In this document: piece after piece, positions 15,779-24,192 of the stretch | Layout of the letters: each line of letters begins with the position of its first letter | Position numbering within the stretch: the stretch's first letter is position 1 | From: Phoenicibacter sp963588595 | Lineage (GTDB): Bacteria; Actinomycetota; Coriobacteriia; Coriobacteriales; Eggerthellaceae | Direction of reading: 5' to 3' | Length of the DNA: 27,837 nt | Assembly: GCA_963588595.1 (NCBI GenBank) | Contig: CAVAIA010000047.1 | Coordinates: 1-27,837, forward strand | Translations under genes and position numbers: made by a program | The notes under the pieces: model-generated | The model's database searches: none | What the model was told of the DNA's origin: nothing | What the model saw: the letters and a program-made list of their open reading frames with translations, nothing else

Positions 15779-17773
15779 ATGTTTTCGTTTTTAGCTGCGA
15801 CACTTTGCACATTATTGATTCTTGAGTTGCCATTTTTTTTGCCTCTTAAAACTGGGGGTTTCTCGGCTAGAGAAACTATTTCTATATCTCCATTAATCTC
15901 TATCGCAACCTATTGCATATTAGGTGTTCTTTTTGAAAAGTTATCGATTCCAGCTAATTTTTGTTCTTTATTCCTAACAGCACTCATTATTGGAGTTCTA
16001 GTTTTTCTTATCATTGTTTTTAAAAAACAACTAACAACAAAGGACGTAAAACAATTATTTACCTTAAATCGAAGCAAGATCAATTTGGTTAATGTGGTGT
16101 CTTTCGTAATAGTCGTTTTGTGTTTCTTTCTTTTCTTTCATGAAATGAAATATTCTACTTATGTTTCGAATTATGATTCTGTTTTTCATATCAACTTGGT
16201 CAGATCTTTTCTAGATTCCCAAATTGCATCTTCATTCGACCCTAGCCTCTATTTGGCCTCAAATTTCGATTCCCCTGCTAAACCTATAGGTTTTTACCCA
16301 GTCGCTTGGCACACCCTCGTCTACATGGTTGGTCAATTGAGTGGAATTTATTTGCCTATTGTTTGCAACGCTGTTAATTTCACTTTAGTTGGGTTTGTGT
16401 TTCCTTTAGGTGTTGCAAGCTTATGCGAAAAGCTTTTCGACAATAAGTTCGTCGTGTCAAGCTCATATATCTTGTCTGTTATGTTTTTGGCCTTTCCTTT
16501 TGTTGAATTGCTGGGTGCAGAACAATATCCTCAAATTATGGGTTTTGCACTTGTTCCAGCTGCTTGTTGCTCATTTTTGAAAATGTTTGAAGGGAAGAAA
16601 TTCTCATGTTTCGCTCTTCTTATGTTTTTAACGTCGGTTGTCTCGCTTATTTTTTCGCAATCTAACACTGTTTTTACTGTCGGGATTTTTATTTTTGCAT
16701 ATTGCGTGTTCAATAAGAACGCATTTAAATTTACTAGCTTTTTTAAGGTGAGTAAGACTAGAAGGATAGCCTTATCACTTTGCTTAGCTATCATTTTTAT
16801 TGCAGTTTGGATAATTTTGTTCAAATCGCCACCTTTGCAAAAAGTTGTAAATTACACATGGCCTTCGTTTACTTCTCCAATAGAAGCAATATTCGATGCG
16901 TTAGTTGGGTGTCATTTTTCTCAAAGTGATGTTGGACAACCTATTGCAGGAATCCTTGTTTTGGCGTCGATAATTTTTATATTTTATAAAAAAGAAAATA
17001 GATGGCTAATTTTTCCTTGGATTTTTTGCTTCATTGCATTGGTATGCTGCTCCTCCACTGAAGGCTTCTTAAAGCACTTCCTCGGAGGCTTTTGGTATAC
17101 AGAGCCAAAAAGAATAGGAGCTCAGCTTGTTATATTCTCTCTTCCCTTAGTTGTATTTACTGTTTCTAGCACACTTTCCTTTATATGCAGGAAGGCAGGA
17201 GACAAAGAATCTCAAGTTAGGGTTTTTTCTCCTCTTTTGTTGACAGCGTTGATTCTCTTATCTTGGATCGTCCCTTTGCCAACATCTTTAAATAGCAACG
17301 CAAGTTCTGCCATGGATGTTGTTAAATCTTTTTGCACTTATTACAACAGCCCAAACTCAGAACTCATCTTGAGCAATAAAGAAAAGGAGTTTTGTGAGTC
17401 TGCTCTCGCTAAGATTGACAACTCGTCAGTAATTTTAAATGTCCCAGATGACGGGAGTTGCTTTCTCTATGGGCTTTATGACTCAAACATTTATTACAGA
17501 AGAAATTACATATCTTCTGCAACAGACCCAAATTTAGACTCTATGATAAGAAAGAATTTGAGCAATTATCAACAAAGTCCTGACCTGAAAGAGGCGCTTG
17601 AAAAAATTGGAGCGAAGTATGTTCTCTTGTTGGATAAAGATATAGACGCAGGTCTTTTTCACACGTTTAATAAGGACGAGTGGAGTGGATTTTATGATAT
17701 TTCACAAAGCACGCAAGGTTTTAAATTGATTTCTCATTCGGACGATTGTTATCTATATGAGATCGAATATTAG
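15779..17773 (+). CDS. DUF6541-type polytopic membrane protein, second copy
   Basis: 664 residues, with the same plan as the minus-strand protein at 12410-14395: about a dozen membrane segments, then a soluble C-terminal region (about 520-664). Shared motifs are NYDSVFHINLVRSF (Asp133, His137), GFYPVAWHTL (171-180), GGFWYTEPKR (436-445) and a C-terminal NVPDDGSCF. Overall similarity is clearly family-level and not a recent duplication, because the sequences between motifs differ. A role as a glycosyltransferase acting outside the membrane with a lipid-linked sugar is inferred. GAGG at 15765-15768 lies about 10 bp before the ATG. It is the first gene of the plus-strand glycan operon, and its leader carries a long inverted repeat. 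Confidence 0.78.
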   Translation: MFSFLAATLCTLLILELPFFLPLKTGGFSARETISISPLISIATYCILGVLFEKLSIPANFCSLFLTALIIGVLVFLIIVFKKQLTTKDVKQLFTLNRSKINLVNVVSFVIVVLCFFLFFHEMKYSTYVSNYDSVFHINLVRSFLDSQIASSFDPSLYLASNFDSPAKPIGFYPVAWHTLVYMVGQLSGIYLPIVCNAVNFTLVGFVFPLGVASLCEKLFDNKFVVSSSYILSVMFLAFPFVELLGAEQYPQIMGFALVPAACCSFLKMFEGKKFSCFALLMFLTSVVSLIFSQSNTVFTVGIFIFAYCVFNKNAFKFTSFFKVSKTRRIALSLCLAIIFIAVWIILFKSPPLQKVVNYTWPSFTSPIEAIFDALVGCHFSQSDVGQPIAGILVLASIIFIFYKKENRWLIFPWIFCFIALVCCSSTEGFLKHFLGGFWYTEPKRIGAQLVIFSLPLVVFTVSSTLSFICRKAGDKESQVRVFSPLLLTALILLSWIVPLPTSLNSNASSAMDVVKSFCTYYNSPNSELILSNKEKEFCESALAKIDNSSVILNVPDDGSCFLYGLYDSNIYYRRNYISSATDPNLDSMIRKNLSNYQQSPDLKEALEKIGAKYVLLLDKDIDAGLFHTFNKDEWSGFYDISQSTQGFKLISHSDDCYLYEIEY

Positions 17774-17810
17774 CAGCCAAACTTAGCTTAGAGATTATAA
17801 TAATTTAGTT

Positions 17811-18602
17811 ATGAAAAAAATAGAACATACGTTCGTTGTGATGGCTTATGGGGAATCTCCCTATCTAAGAGATTGCATCTTAAGTTTAAAAAATCAAACT
17901 ATCAAGTCTGATATTCTTGTTTCGACGTCAACTCCTTCAAAGTATATTGATGATATAGCCGCAGAGTTTGGATTGGAAGTGAATGTTAATAATCATAAAC
18001 CGAGCTTATGCGATGATTGGAATAGCGCTCTTGATTTGGCAAAAACTCAATTCGTGACTCTAGCTCATCAAGACGATGTGTATGGTGAGAAATATTGTGA
18101 GTTAATTTTGGGGAAAATGAAAGAAGCGAATTTGCCTATTATTGGATTTTCAGGGTCGGGAGAAATCGTTCATTCCAAGAAGGTTGTTGACACAACCAAC
18201 TTAAAAGTTAAGAGAATGCTTCTAAAACCATTAGAGAACTTGAAAACGTCTTCTTCACTTCATGTCAAGAGAAGATGTTTGTCGTTAGGAAACTCAATTG
18301 CATGTCCCTCTGTTTGCTATAATTTGCAAGTGGTCAAAAGACCATTGTTTGAGAAAAATTTTGATAGCAACCTAGATTGGGAAGCGTGGGAGAAGCTTTC
18401 AAGATTAAAGGGAAGTTTTGCATATGTAAAAGAGCCTTTAGTTTGGCATAGAATTCATGAATCTTCCGAGACTTCTAGACTAATTGAGGATGACACTAGA
18501 AACAAAGAAGATCTTGCGATGCTAAAAAAGTTTTGGCCCGCTTCAATTGCAAAAATGATTTTTTCTCAATATAAAAAAGCACAGAAAGGGAACGTAACTT
18601 AA
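17811..18602 (+). CDS. Family 2 glycosyltransferase
   Basis: 263 residues in a GT-A fold. The nucleotide-binding start is HTFVVMAYGESPYLRDCILS, and an AHQDD motif (Asp88, Asp89) supplies the metal and sugar-nucleotide site. A tryptophan-rich NLDWEAWEKLSRL region and VWHRIHESSET follow near the C-terminus, as in cytoplasmic GT2 enzymes that add one sugar to a lipid-linked glycan. No membrane segment is present. It lies 37 bp after the DUF6541 gene with no clear ribosome binding site. Sugar donor and acceptor cannot be read from the sequence. Confidence 0.85.
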   Translation: MKKIEHTFVVMAYGESPYLRDCILSLKNQTIKSDILVSTSTPSKYIDDIAAEFGLEVNVNNHKPSLCDDWNSALDLAKTQFVTLAHQDDVYGEKYCELILGKMKEANLPIIGFSGSGEIVHSKKVVDTTNLKVKRMLLKPLENLKTSSSLHVKRRCLSLGNSIACPSVCYNLQVVKRPLFEKNFDSNLDWEAWEKLSRLKGSFAYVKEPLVWHRIHESSETSRLIEDDTRNKEDLAMLKKFWPASIAKMIFSQYKKAQKGNVT

Positions 18603-18614
18603 AGATAGCCACTT

Positions 18615-19307
18615 ATGGATAAACAAAAAAGCATAGTTATAATTCCTGCGTATAACGAAGAAGCCTCAATTGAGCGAACAGTTGAGGATTTAAAGAGTGT
18701 TGCAAAGGATGTTGATTTTATAGTTGTAAATGATGGTTCTGGTGATGCAACAGCAGAGATTTGCAGGCAAAATTCCTATCCCTTTATCGATTTACCAATC
18801 AATCTTGGACTAGCTGGAGCTTTTCAAGCAGGGATGAAATATGCATTGAAGCATGGGTATGATTGCGCAATTCAATTCGATGGAGACGGTCAACATGTTC
18901 CAAAATATGTAGAGGGTCTTGCAATGCTCACGAATGAGGCGGACATAGTTATCGGGTCGCGCTTCGTTGAGGAGGCGAAGCCAAGGTCAATGAGGATGTT
19001 AGGTTCAAATTTGATCTCGACAACTATTAAATTGACAACCGGAACCACAATAAAAGACCCCACCTCAGGAATGAGAGCCTATAACAAAAGAATGATAGAG
19101 ATAATGGCTAACAATTTAAACGTCGGCCCTGAACCTGACACCATTTCTTATTTAATTAAGAAAAAAGGTGCAAAAATAAAAGAGATGCAAGTTACAATGA
19201 GAGAGCGTCAAGCGGGAGAGAGTTACCTGACTGCTGGTGTATCTGTTAAATATATGCTCAAGATGATGATCTCAATTTTGTTTGTTCAATTTTTCAGGAA
19301 GAGTTAA
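18615..19307 (+). CDS. DPM1-like polyprenyl-phosphate glycosyltransferase (GT2)
   Basis: 230 residues, similar to the catalytic part of dolichol-phosphate mannosyltransferase. It has IIPAYNEEASIERTV (9-23), VVNDGSGDAT (37-46), the conserved NLGLAGAFQAGMKYA (63-77) and a DxD site FDGDGQ (88-93). Such enzymes move a hexose from a nucleotide sugar to polyprenyl phosphate on the inner membrane face. It has no C-terminal membrane helices of its own. The DUF2304 gene 16 bp downstream, a common neighbour of this subtype, may supply the membrane part. The product would feed GT-C type proteins such as those elsewhere in this locus. Confidence 0.9.
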   Translation: MDKQKSIVIIPAYNEEASIERTVEDLKSVAKDVDFIVVNDGSGDATAEICRQNSYPFIDLPINLGLAGAFQAGMKYALKHGYDCAIQFDGDGQHVPKYVEGLAMLTNEADIVIGSRFVEEAKPRSMRMLGSNLISTTIKLTTGTTIKDPTSGMRAYNKRMIEIMANNLNVGPEPDTISYLIKKKGAKIKEMQVTMRERQAGESYLTAGVSVKYMLKMMISILFVQFFRKS

Positions 19308-19323
19308 AAGGGAGGAGTTTTAA

Positions 19324-19695
19324 GTGAGTTCTGGTTTGACAATTGCAATAAGGGTCATATTAGTTATTGCTGCTTTGCTGACATTGTTTTTTACGACTCG
19401 AAAGGTTCGCAAATCTAAAATTGCACTCGAAGATTCGATACTTTGGTTCGTCCTTGCATTTGGTTTTTTGGTTGTCAGCATCTTCCCGCAAATTTTTGAT
19501 TTCCTCGCAAGGATAACGGGCGTTTTCTCGACAACAAATTTTGTGTTTATGTTCTTTATTGCAATATTGTTGTTTATTTGTTTTAACTTAAGCGTTAGAA
19601 ATTCTCAAGCAGAAACAAAGATTAAAGAGTTAACGCAAGAAATTGCAATTGAAAAACTTGAACGACATCAAGAGCATATAAATAAGCTTAAGTAA
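19324..19695 (+). CDS. DUF2304 family small membrane protein
   Basis: 123 residues with three hydrophobic segments (about 5-24, 38-57 and 70-90) and a charged, probably coiled-coil C-terminal tail (92-123). This layout and the motif region ALEDSILWFVLAFG are typical of DUF2304, a family often encoded next to DPM1-like transferases. It probably anchors the transferase or helps handle the polyprenyl-phosphate sugar, though no biochemical role is established. The start is GTG, supported by a strong GGAGGAG at 19311-19317 with 6-bp spacing. Confidence 0.87.
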   Translation: MSSGLTIAIRVILVIAALLTLFFTTRKVRKSKIALEDSILWFVLAFGFLVVSIFPQIFDFLARITGVFSTTNFVFMFFIAILLFICFNLSVRNSQAETKIKELTQEIAIEKLERHQEHINKLK

Positions 19696-19707
19696 TATCG
19701 ATCGACT

Positions 19708-21114
19708 GTGAATAACAACAGACTTAAAACGCTTGTGTGTCCTAACGAACTTTCCAAGGGGAATATTATCGAAAAAGCGATAGTGGCGCTCCCGTTTATT
19801 CTTTTTTTAATTTACGCTGTATGCGCCAGTTGTCTGCCTATTGCACAATCTCCAGACGAGTATTTAAGGTTGAAAGTTCCTTTTTTTATTGTTGATAATG
19901 GCTACTTGCCAAGTGGGTTTGAGGAGAGTATAAGACATCCTACATGGGGAAATTCTTATGGCTTCACAACTTATGGCGCCTCGCTTTTTTCAGTAGTTTT
20001 TATTAAAATTGCATCGTTTTTCACAGCTGAAAGCGCCGCATTAACATTTGCAGCAAGGCTTCCATCTTGTATTTTTGGCTCTTTAACAATTGCGTTCTTT
20101 TTAAAAGCTTCAAAGCTTTTGAAGTTTAATTCTATAAGCAGACTTTTGGCTGGGGCTTGTCTAGGTCTTTTGCCACAATTCGTATTTTTATCAAGTTATC
20201 ATAATGCAGATATTTTTTCTGCATGTTGTGCATGCCTTGTCATTTATTCTTGGGTTAGGGTGATCTATCAAGGATGGAGCCCAAGGACGTGCGCTTGGCT
20301 GGGAGCCAGCCTTGGCCTTTTAGCTTTGTCTTACTATTTTGCATTCATTTTGATCCCCCTTTCAATCGTCTTTTTTTGTTTTACAGCAAAATGGCAAGGG
20401 CTGGGTTTTAAAAAATCGTTTACTTATGCGATTTCTATTTTTTTAATAGCCTTTGCTATTGCTGGATGGTTCTACATAAGAAACTTCATAATTTACGATG
20501 GTGATTTTTTCGGTTTGAATGCATTCTCTCAAAGTGGAGAGATGTATGGTCTGGACGAATATAAACCTAGCAATTACTTAAGTCCTAAGAAAGCTGGATA
20601 TTCTTTCATCGATGTCTTGTTTTCAAAATTATGGCTATCAACAACATTCAAGTCATCAATAAGTTGTCTTGGATATATGAAATTTTTCTTGCCTAGCTGG
20701 CTTTATCTTTTGTGTTTAATCTTGATAATAGTTTCGCTTGCAACAAGTTTTAAAATTTCTTTCATAAATAGAATTAAGAGAAATAGTGTTGACAAAAAAG
20801 ACAGAGAATTTATTCTCCTATGGGTCTTGTTCATAATAACCGTGGTTGGAGTTGTTTTAATTTCTGCGTACAGAGCTTGGGCTGTTGATTATCAAGCGCA
20901 AGGAAGATATATAATTGTCGCTTGGCTTCCTGTCATTTTTTCTTTTGGAATTTCTTTTAATTATTTTTCAGGGAATGTTTTGAAATCCTCTAAATCTAGA
21001 ATTATATTTATGCTCGCATGCTTTGCCATTTTGACCGTCATTATCGTTTTTGCTATAATTTCTTTCTGGCCGCAAGGTTATGCGGGCATTATGGCTGAAA
21101 ACACTACGCCATAG
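19708..21114 (+). CDS. GT-C type membrane glycosyltransferase, DUF2142 or ArnT-like
   Basis: 468 residues with roughly 10-12 membrane segments. The first outer loop contains QSPDEYLRLKVPFFI (Asp50, Glu51), the acidic pair expected in GT-C enzymes that take sugars from polyprenyl-phosphate carriers outside the membrane. Further features are an RHPTW/NSYGFTTYG loop, the helix starting FAARLPSCIFG and YHNADIFSACCACL. The assignment between DUF2142 and GT39/ArnT-like families is not certain. Its place directly after the DPM1-like and DUF2304 genes fits use of their product. GTG is used as start with no obvious Shine-Dalgarno sequence, so the exact N-terminus is uncertain. Confidence 0.75.
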   Translation: MNNNRLKTLVCPNELSKGNIIEKAIVALPFILFLIYAVCASCLPIAQSPDEYLRLKVPFFIVDNGYLPSGFEESIRHPTWGNSYGFTTYGASLFSVVFIKIASFFTAESAALTFAARLPSCIFGSLTIAFFLKASKLLKFNSISRLLAGACLGLLPQFVFLSSYHNADIFSACCACLVIYSWVRVIYQGWSPRTCAWLGASLGLLALSYYFAFILIPLSIVFFCFTAKWQGLGFKKSFTYAISIFLIAFAIAGWFYIRNFIIYDGDFFGLNAFSQSGEMYGLDEYKPSNYLSPKKAGYSFIDVLFSKLWLSTTFKSSISCLGYMKFFLPSWLYLLCLILIIVSLATSFKISFINRIKRNSVDKKDREFILLWVLFIITVVGVVLISAYRAWAVDYQAQGRYIIVAWLPVIFSFGISFNYFSGNVLKSSKSRIIFMLACFAILTVIIVFAIISFWPQGYAGIMAENTTP

Positions 21115-21150
21115 GATTTTAATATTTCTAGTTAATTAGGTTTTGAAAAT

Positions 21151-22323
21151 ATGAAAAAAATTCCAAACAAACATCCTTTTTTTTCGATTATTATTCCAGC
21201 GTTTAATGCAGAGAAGTTTATTGAGCGTTCTGTTGAAAGTGTTCTTAATCAAACTTTCGATGATTTTGAAGTTATTGTCGTCGATGACAAGAGTCAAGAT
21301 TCGACTGTTGAAATTCTAAGGAAATTTGCAAAAGAAGACAGACGAATCAGATGTGTGTATAAGAAAAAGAACGGAGGCACGCTTTCCTCGCGGGCAAAAG
21401 GAGTTTTGAGCGCACGTGGAAAGTATGTTATGTTGATGGATCAAGACGATGAGTTAAAATCTGACGCTCTTAAAAGTCTAAAAAATGCGATTGGTCGCAA
21501 GTCCATTGACATTTTACACTTTGGGGTTGAGGTTGTCCCTGAAAACGAAGAAGCAAAAGCAGCCGCAAAAGACTATGAGGCGTGGATAAATCCTAAGGCA
21601 AGAACGCTAAAGGGTGATGAAATTTTAGCGTATCAATTTTCTGATGAAGAGGGCTTTGATTGGCAAGTTAATCATAAGGTTTTCAAAGCAAAACTTGCTA
21701 AGAGTGCCTGGAAAGTTTATAAAAATAAGAGCCTTTGCACATCTGATGATTTTTTGGTGAGTTTTATTTTGTGTTCGAAAGCGAAAACGTATGTTGCTTT
21801 GCCAGATAGCAAGTGGTATCTATATCACCTTGGTGCAGGAGAAACATTCGGACAAGAATATTCTATTGATAAATGGAAAAGAATTTGTAACTCGGACTCA
21901 ATTGCTTTGTCTCTTGCTAAAAAGTATGCAAAAAACAAGTGGAGTGAAGTCTTAACGCTTTGCCAAAATAAGTTAATTGAACACACTATGAATGAAATGC
22001 ATGATAACTTTTCTAAGAAAGAAGCAAAGAAGTGTATTCGTTTTTCTTTAAGAAAATGGAGCGCGGATGCTGTTGCTGGGGAACTTTGGCGCTTTGTTAG
22101 AGACAGAGCTTACGACGACTTCGTTAATAAAAAAGATTGGAAGCACGACAAAGAACTAAAAGCGTTAGTTGCTCAAGCCAAGTTAGCTGATCGATTTGTT
22201 AAAAAATCAACGAATGAGAGATATCTTCAAATGAAAGAAATTGCAAACATCCATCTTGCAGATTTGAAAGGACCATCTCTAGTTGATAGAGTGAAGGGAA
22301 AATTACAAAGAGGACTCAAATAA
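21151..22323 (+). CDS. Family 2 glycosyltransferase with a long C-terminal helical region
   Basis: 390 residues. The GT2 domain fills about residues 9-230 with FSIIIPAFNAEKFIERSVES, VVDDKSQDST and the metal-binding MDQDDEL (96-102). A lysine-rich, mainly helical C-terminal region follows and is not recognised; it may bind the membrane or other enzymes. It is probably cytoplasmic and adds one sugar to the growing lipid-linked unit. The stop codon overlaps the next start by one base (TAATG), showing translational coupling with the DUF4422-GT8 gene. Confidence 0.87.
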   Translation: MKKIPNKHPFFSIIIPAFNAEKFIERSVESVLNQTFDDFEVIVVDDKSQDSTVEILRKFAKEDRRIRCVYKKKNGGTLSSRAKGVLSARGKYVMLMDQDDELKSDALKSLKNAIGRKSIDILHFGVEVVPENEEAKAAAKDYEAWINPKARTLKGDEILAYQFSDEEGFDWQVNHKVFKAKLAKSAWKVYKNKSLCTSDDFLVSFILCSKAKTYVALPDSKWYLYHLGAGETFGQEYSIDKWKRICNSDSIALSLAKKYAKNKWSEVLTLCQNKLIEHTMNEMHDNFSKKEAKKCIRFSLRKWSADAVAGELWRFVRDRAYDDFVNKKDWKHDKELKALVAQAKLADRFVKKSTNERYLQMKEIANIHLADLKGPSLVDRVKGKLQRGLK

Positions 22324-24182
22324 TGAAAAAGAACTCAAAAGATATCAACTTGAAAATTTTTGTAAGTTGCCATAAAGAAGTTGAGTTGTTTGACAGTAAA
22401 GTTTTGCAACCTATTCAAGTTGGTGCTGCAATAGCCAAAGAGAAATTTCCATGGGCGATGCCAGATGATAGTGGTGATAACATTTCGAACTTGAACCCGA
22501 TGTATTGCGAGCTCACAGCTCAATATTGGGCTTGGAAGAATGAAGATTGCGACTATTATGGCTTTTGCCACTATAGGCGCTATTTCAACTTTTCTAAAAA
22601 GGAGTTTAAAGAAAACAAGTTCGGCGAAGTTATAGACTCGCGAATTAATGATGAGACTCAAAAGAAGTATGGATTAGATGACAAAACCATTTATAAGCGC
22701 GTTAAGGGCGCAGACTTAATAACAACTAAGTTTCAAAATTTGAGCAAGATAAAAGGCGATTTTAAAACGCCAAAAGAGCAATGGGCTTACGCAGAAAACC
22801 TAAAGGACGAAGACCTAGATTTAATGGTTAATGTTCTAGAGGAGCTTCATCCTGACTATGCACCAGCTTGTGAAAATTATTTGGATGGAAGCAAAACTTG
22901 TTTTTGCAACATGTTTATCATGAAGAGGGAATTATTTAACGATTATTGTGAGTGGCTATTCCCAATTCTAGAGGAATTTTGTAATAGGAGAGATTTCTCG
23001 AGATATTCAAAAGAATCCTTGAGGACTGTTGGTCATTTAGCAGAACGTTTATTAAACATCTATATTCTTAAAAATAAGATGGACGGCGCGAATTGGAAGC
23101 ATCGAGAAGTTCAATGCGTTCATTTCACGAATCCTGAAAGATATGAGATTCCAAAATGTGAGTTTGTCGAGGGCAAGGATAATAAACAAACAATTCCTCT
23201 TGTTTTTGCAGCTGACAATAACTACGTTCCAGTTTTGACAGTTGCAATTTATTCATGTTTAGTCAACGCCTCAAAAGATTATAAGTATGACGTGTGTGTC
23301 TTAAACCAAGACATCTCAAACGCAAATCAAAAGGAAATGAAAGATTTCTTCGAAAGCTTTAGCAATGCTTCACTTCGTTTTATTGACGTAAGTCCGATGA
23401 TTGAGACTTATGAGCTCAAAACTTCTAATGAGCATATCAGTTCGGAGACTTATTATCGTTTCTTAATTCCTGAGTTATTGAACGAATATAAAAAAGTTAT
23501 TTACCTTGATTCTGACATGATAATCGAAGATGATATTTCAAAGCTTTTTGAGATTGATATGAAAGGTAACCTTGTTGCTGCGGTTCGTGACCTCGATTTT
23601 CTTGGAAACCTTAACTTTAATGACGGGAGCAGGATCGCTTATAACAAGAAAATTTTGAAGATGAAGGATCCTTATAACTATTTCCAAGCAGGTGTTTTAG
23701 TCTTAAACATTCCTGGTCTAAAATCGCTTCATAAAACTAAGAAGTGGTTAGAGTTTGCTGAAAACAAAAACCTTATTTATAACGATCAAGACATCTTAAA
23801 TAGAGAGTGTGAAGGCAAGGTCATCTACCTTCCTTATGAATGGAACGTCATGCATGATTGCGCAGACAGAGTTAAAAAAGTTTTCTCTTTTGCGCCAGCA
23901 AGCACATATGATGCCTACATGGAATCTAGAGAGGATCCAAAAGTCATCCACTATGCGGGTTTTGAAAAGCCTTGGAATCATTTCAATGTTGACTTCGAGC
24001 AAAACTTCTGGAATTATGCTCTTGAAACACCTTTTTGTCATAAACTTTTGAGACAAGGAGGGACGGATTGGCATCAAGAATCGGAGGTCAAGCGACTTCT
24101 TGATCGTCACCAAAAACTCTATCATCCTGCTCTAAACGTTGGAGCAAAGGTTGTTAGAAAAATTAGGGACATAAAGGAATAA
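22323..24182 (+). CDS. Two-domain glycosyltransferase: DUF4422 fused to GT8
   Basis: 619 residues. The N-terminal half (about 9-275) is a DUF4422 domain, with the start FVSCHKEVE, the motif NPMYCELTAQYWAWKN and DYYGFCHYRRYF; this family is found in capsule-type loci and is taken to be a glycosyltransferase. The C-terminal half (about 291-560) is a GT8 domain, with PLVFAADNNYVPVLTVAIYS at its start, the DxD site YLDSDM (394-399) and DQDILN later. The two parts are in one frame with no sign of an error. The protein could add two sugars in succession. Expression is coupled to the preceding GT2 gene by a one-base overlap. Confidence 0.9.
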   Translation: MKKNSKDINLKIFVSCHKEVELFDSKVLQPIQVGAAIAKEKFPWAMPDDSGDNISNLNPMYCELTAQYWAWKNEDCDYYGFCHYRRYFNFSKKEFKENKFGEVIDSRINDETQKKYGLDDKTIYKRVKGADLITTKFQNLSKIKGDFKTPKEQWAYAENLKDEDLDLMVNVLEELHPDYAPACENYLDGSKTCFCNMFIMKRELFNDYCEWLFPILEEFCNRRDFSRYSKESLRTVGHLAERLLNIYILKNKMDGANWKHREVQCVHFTNPERYEIPKCEFVEGKDNKQTIPLVFAADNNYVPVLTVAIYSCLVNASKDYKYDVCVLNQDISNANQKEMKDFFESFSNASLRFIDVSPMIETYELKTSNEHISSETYYRFLIPELLNEYKKVIYLDSDMIIEDDISKLFEIDMKGNLVAAVRDLDFLGNLNFNDGSRIAYNKKILKMKDPYNYFQAGVLVLNIPGLKSLHKTKKWLEFAENKNLIYNDQDILNRECEGKVIYLPYEWNVMHDCADRVKKVFSFAPASTYDAYMESREDPKVIHYAGFEKPWNHFNVDFEQNFWNYALETPFCHKLLRQGGTDWHQESEVKRLLDRHQKLYHPALNVGAKVVRKIRDIKE

Positions 24183-24192
24183 TATTTCAATC

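Noticed and set aside
17796..17801. TATAAT directly before the GT2 gene at 17811 as an internal promoter
   Set aside because: It lies only 9 bp before the ATG, has no -35 partner, and such boxes arise easily by chance in AT-rich DNA.
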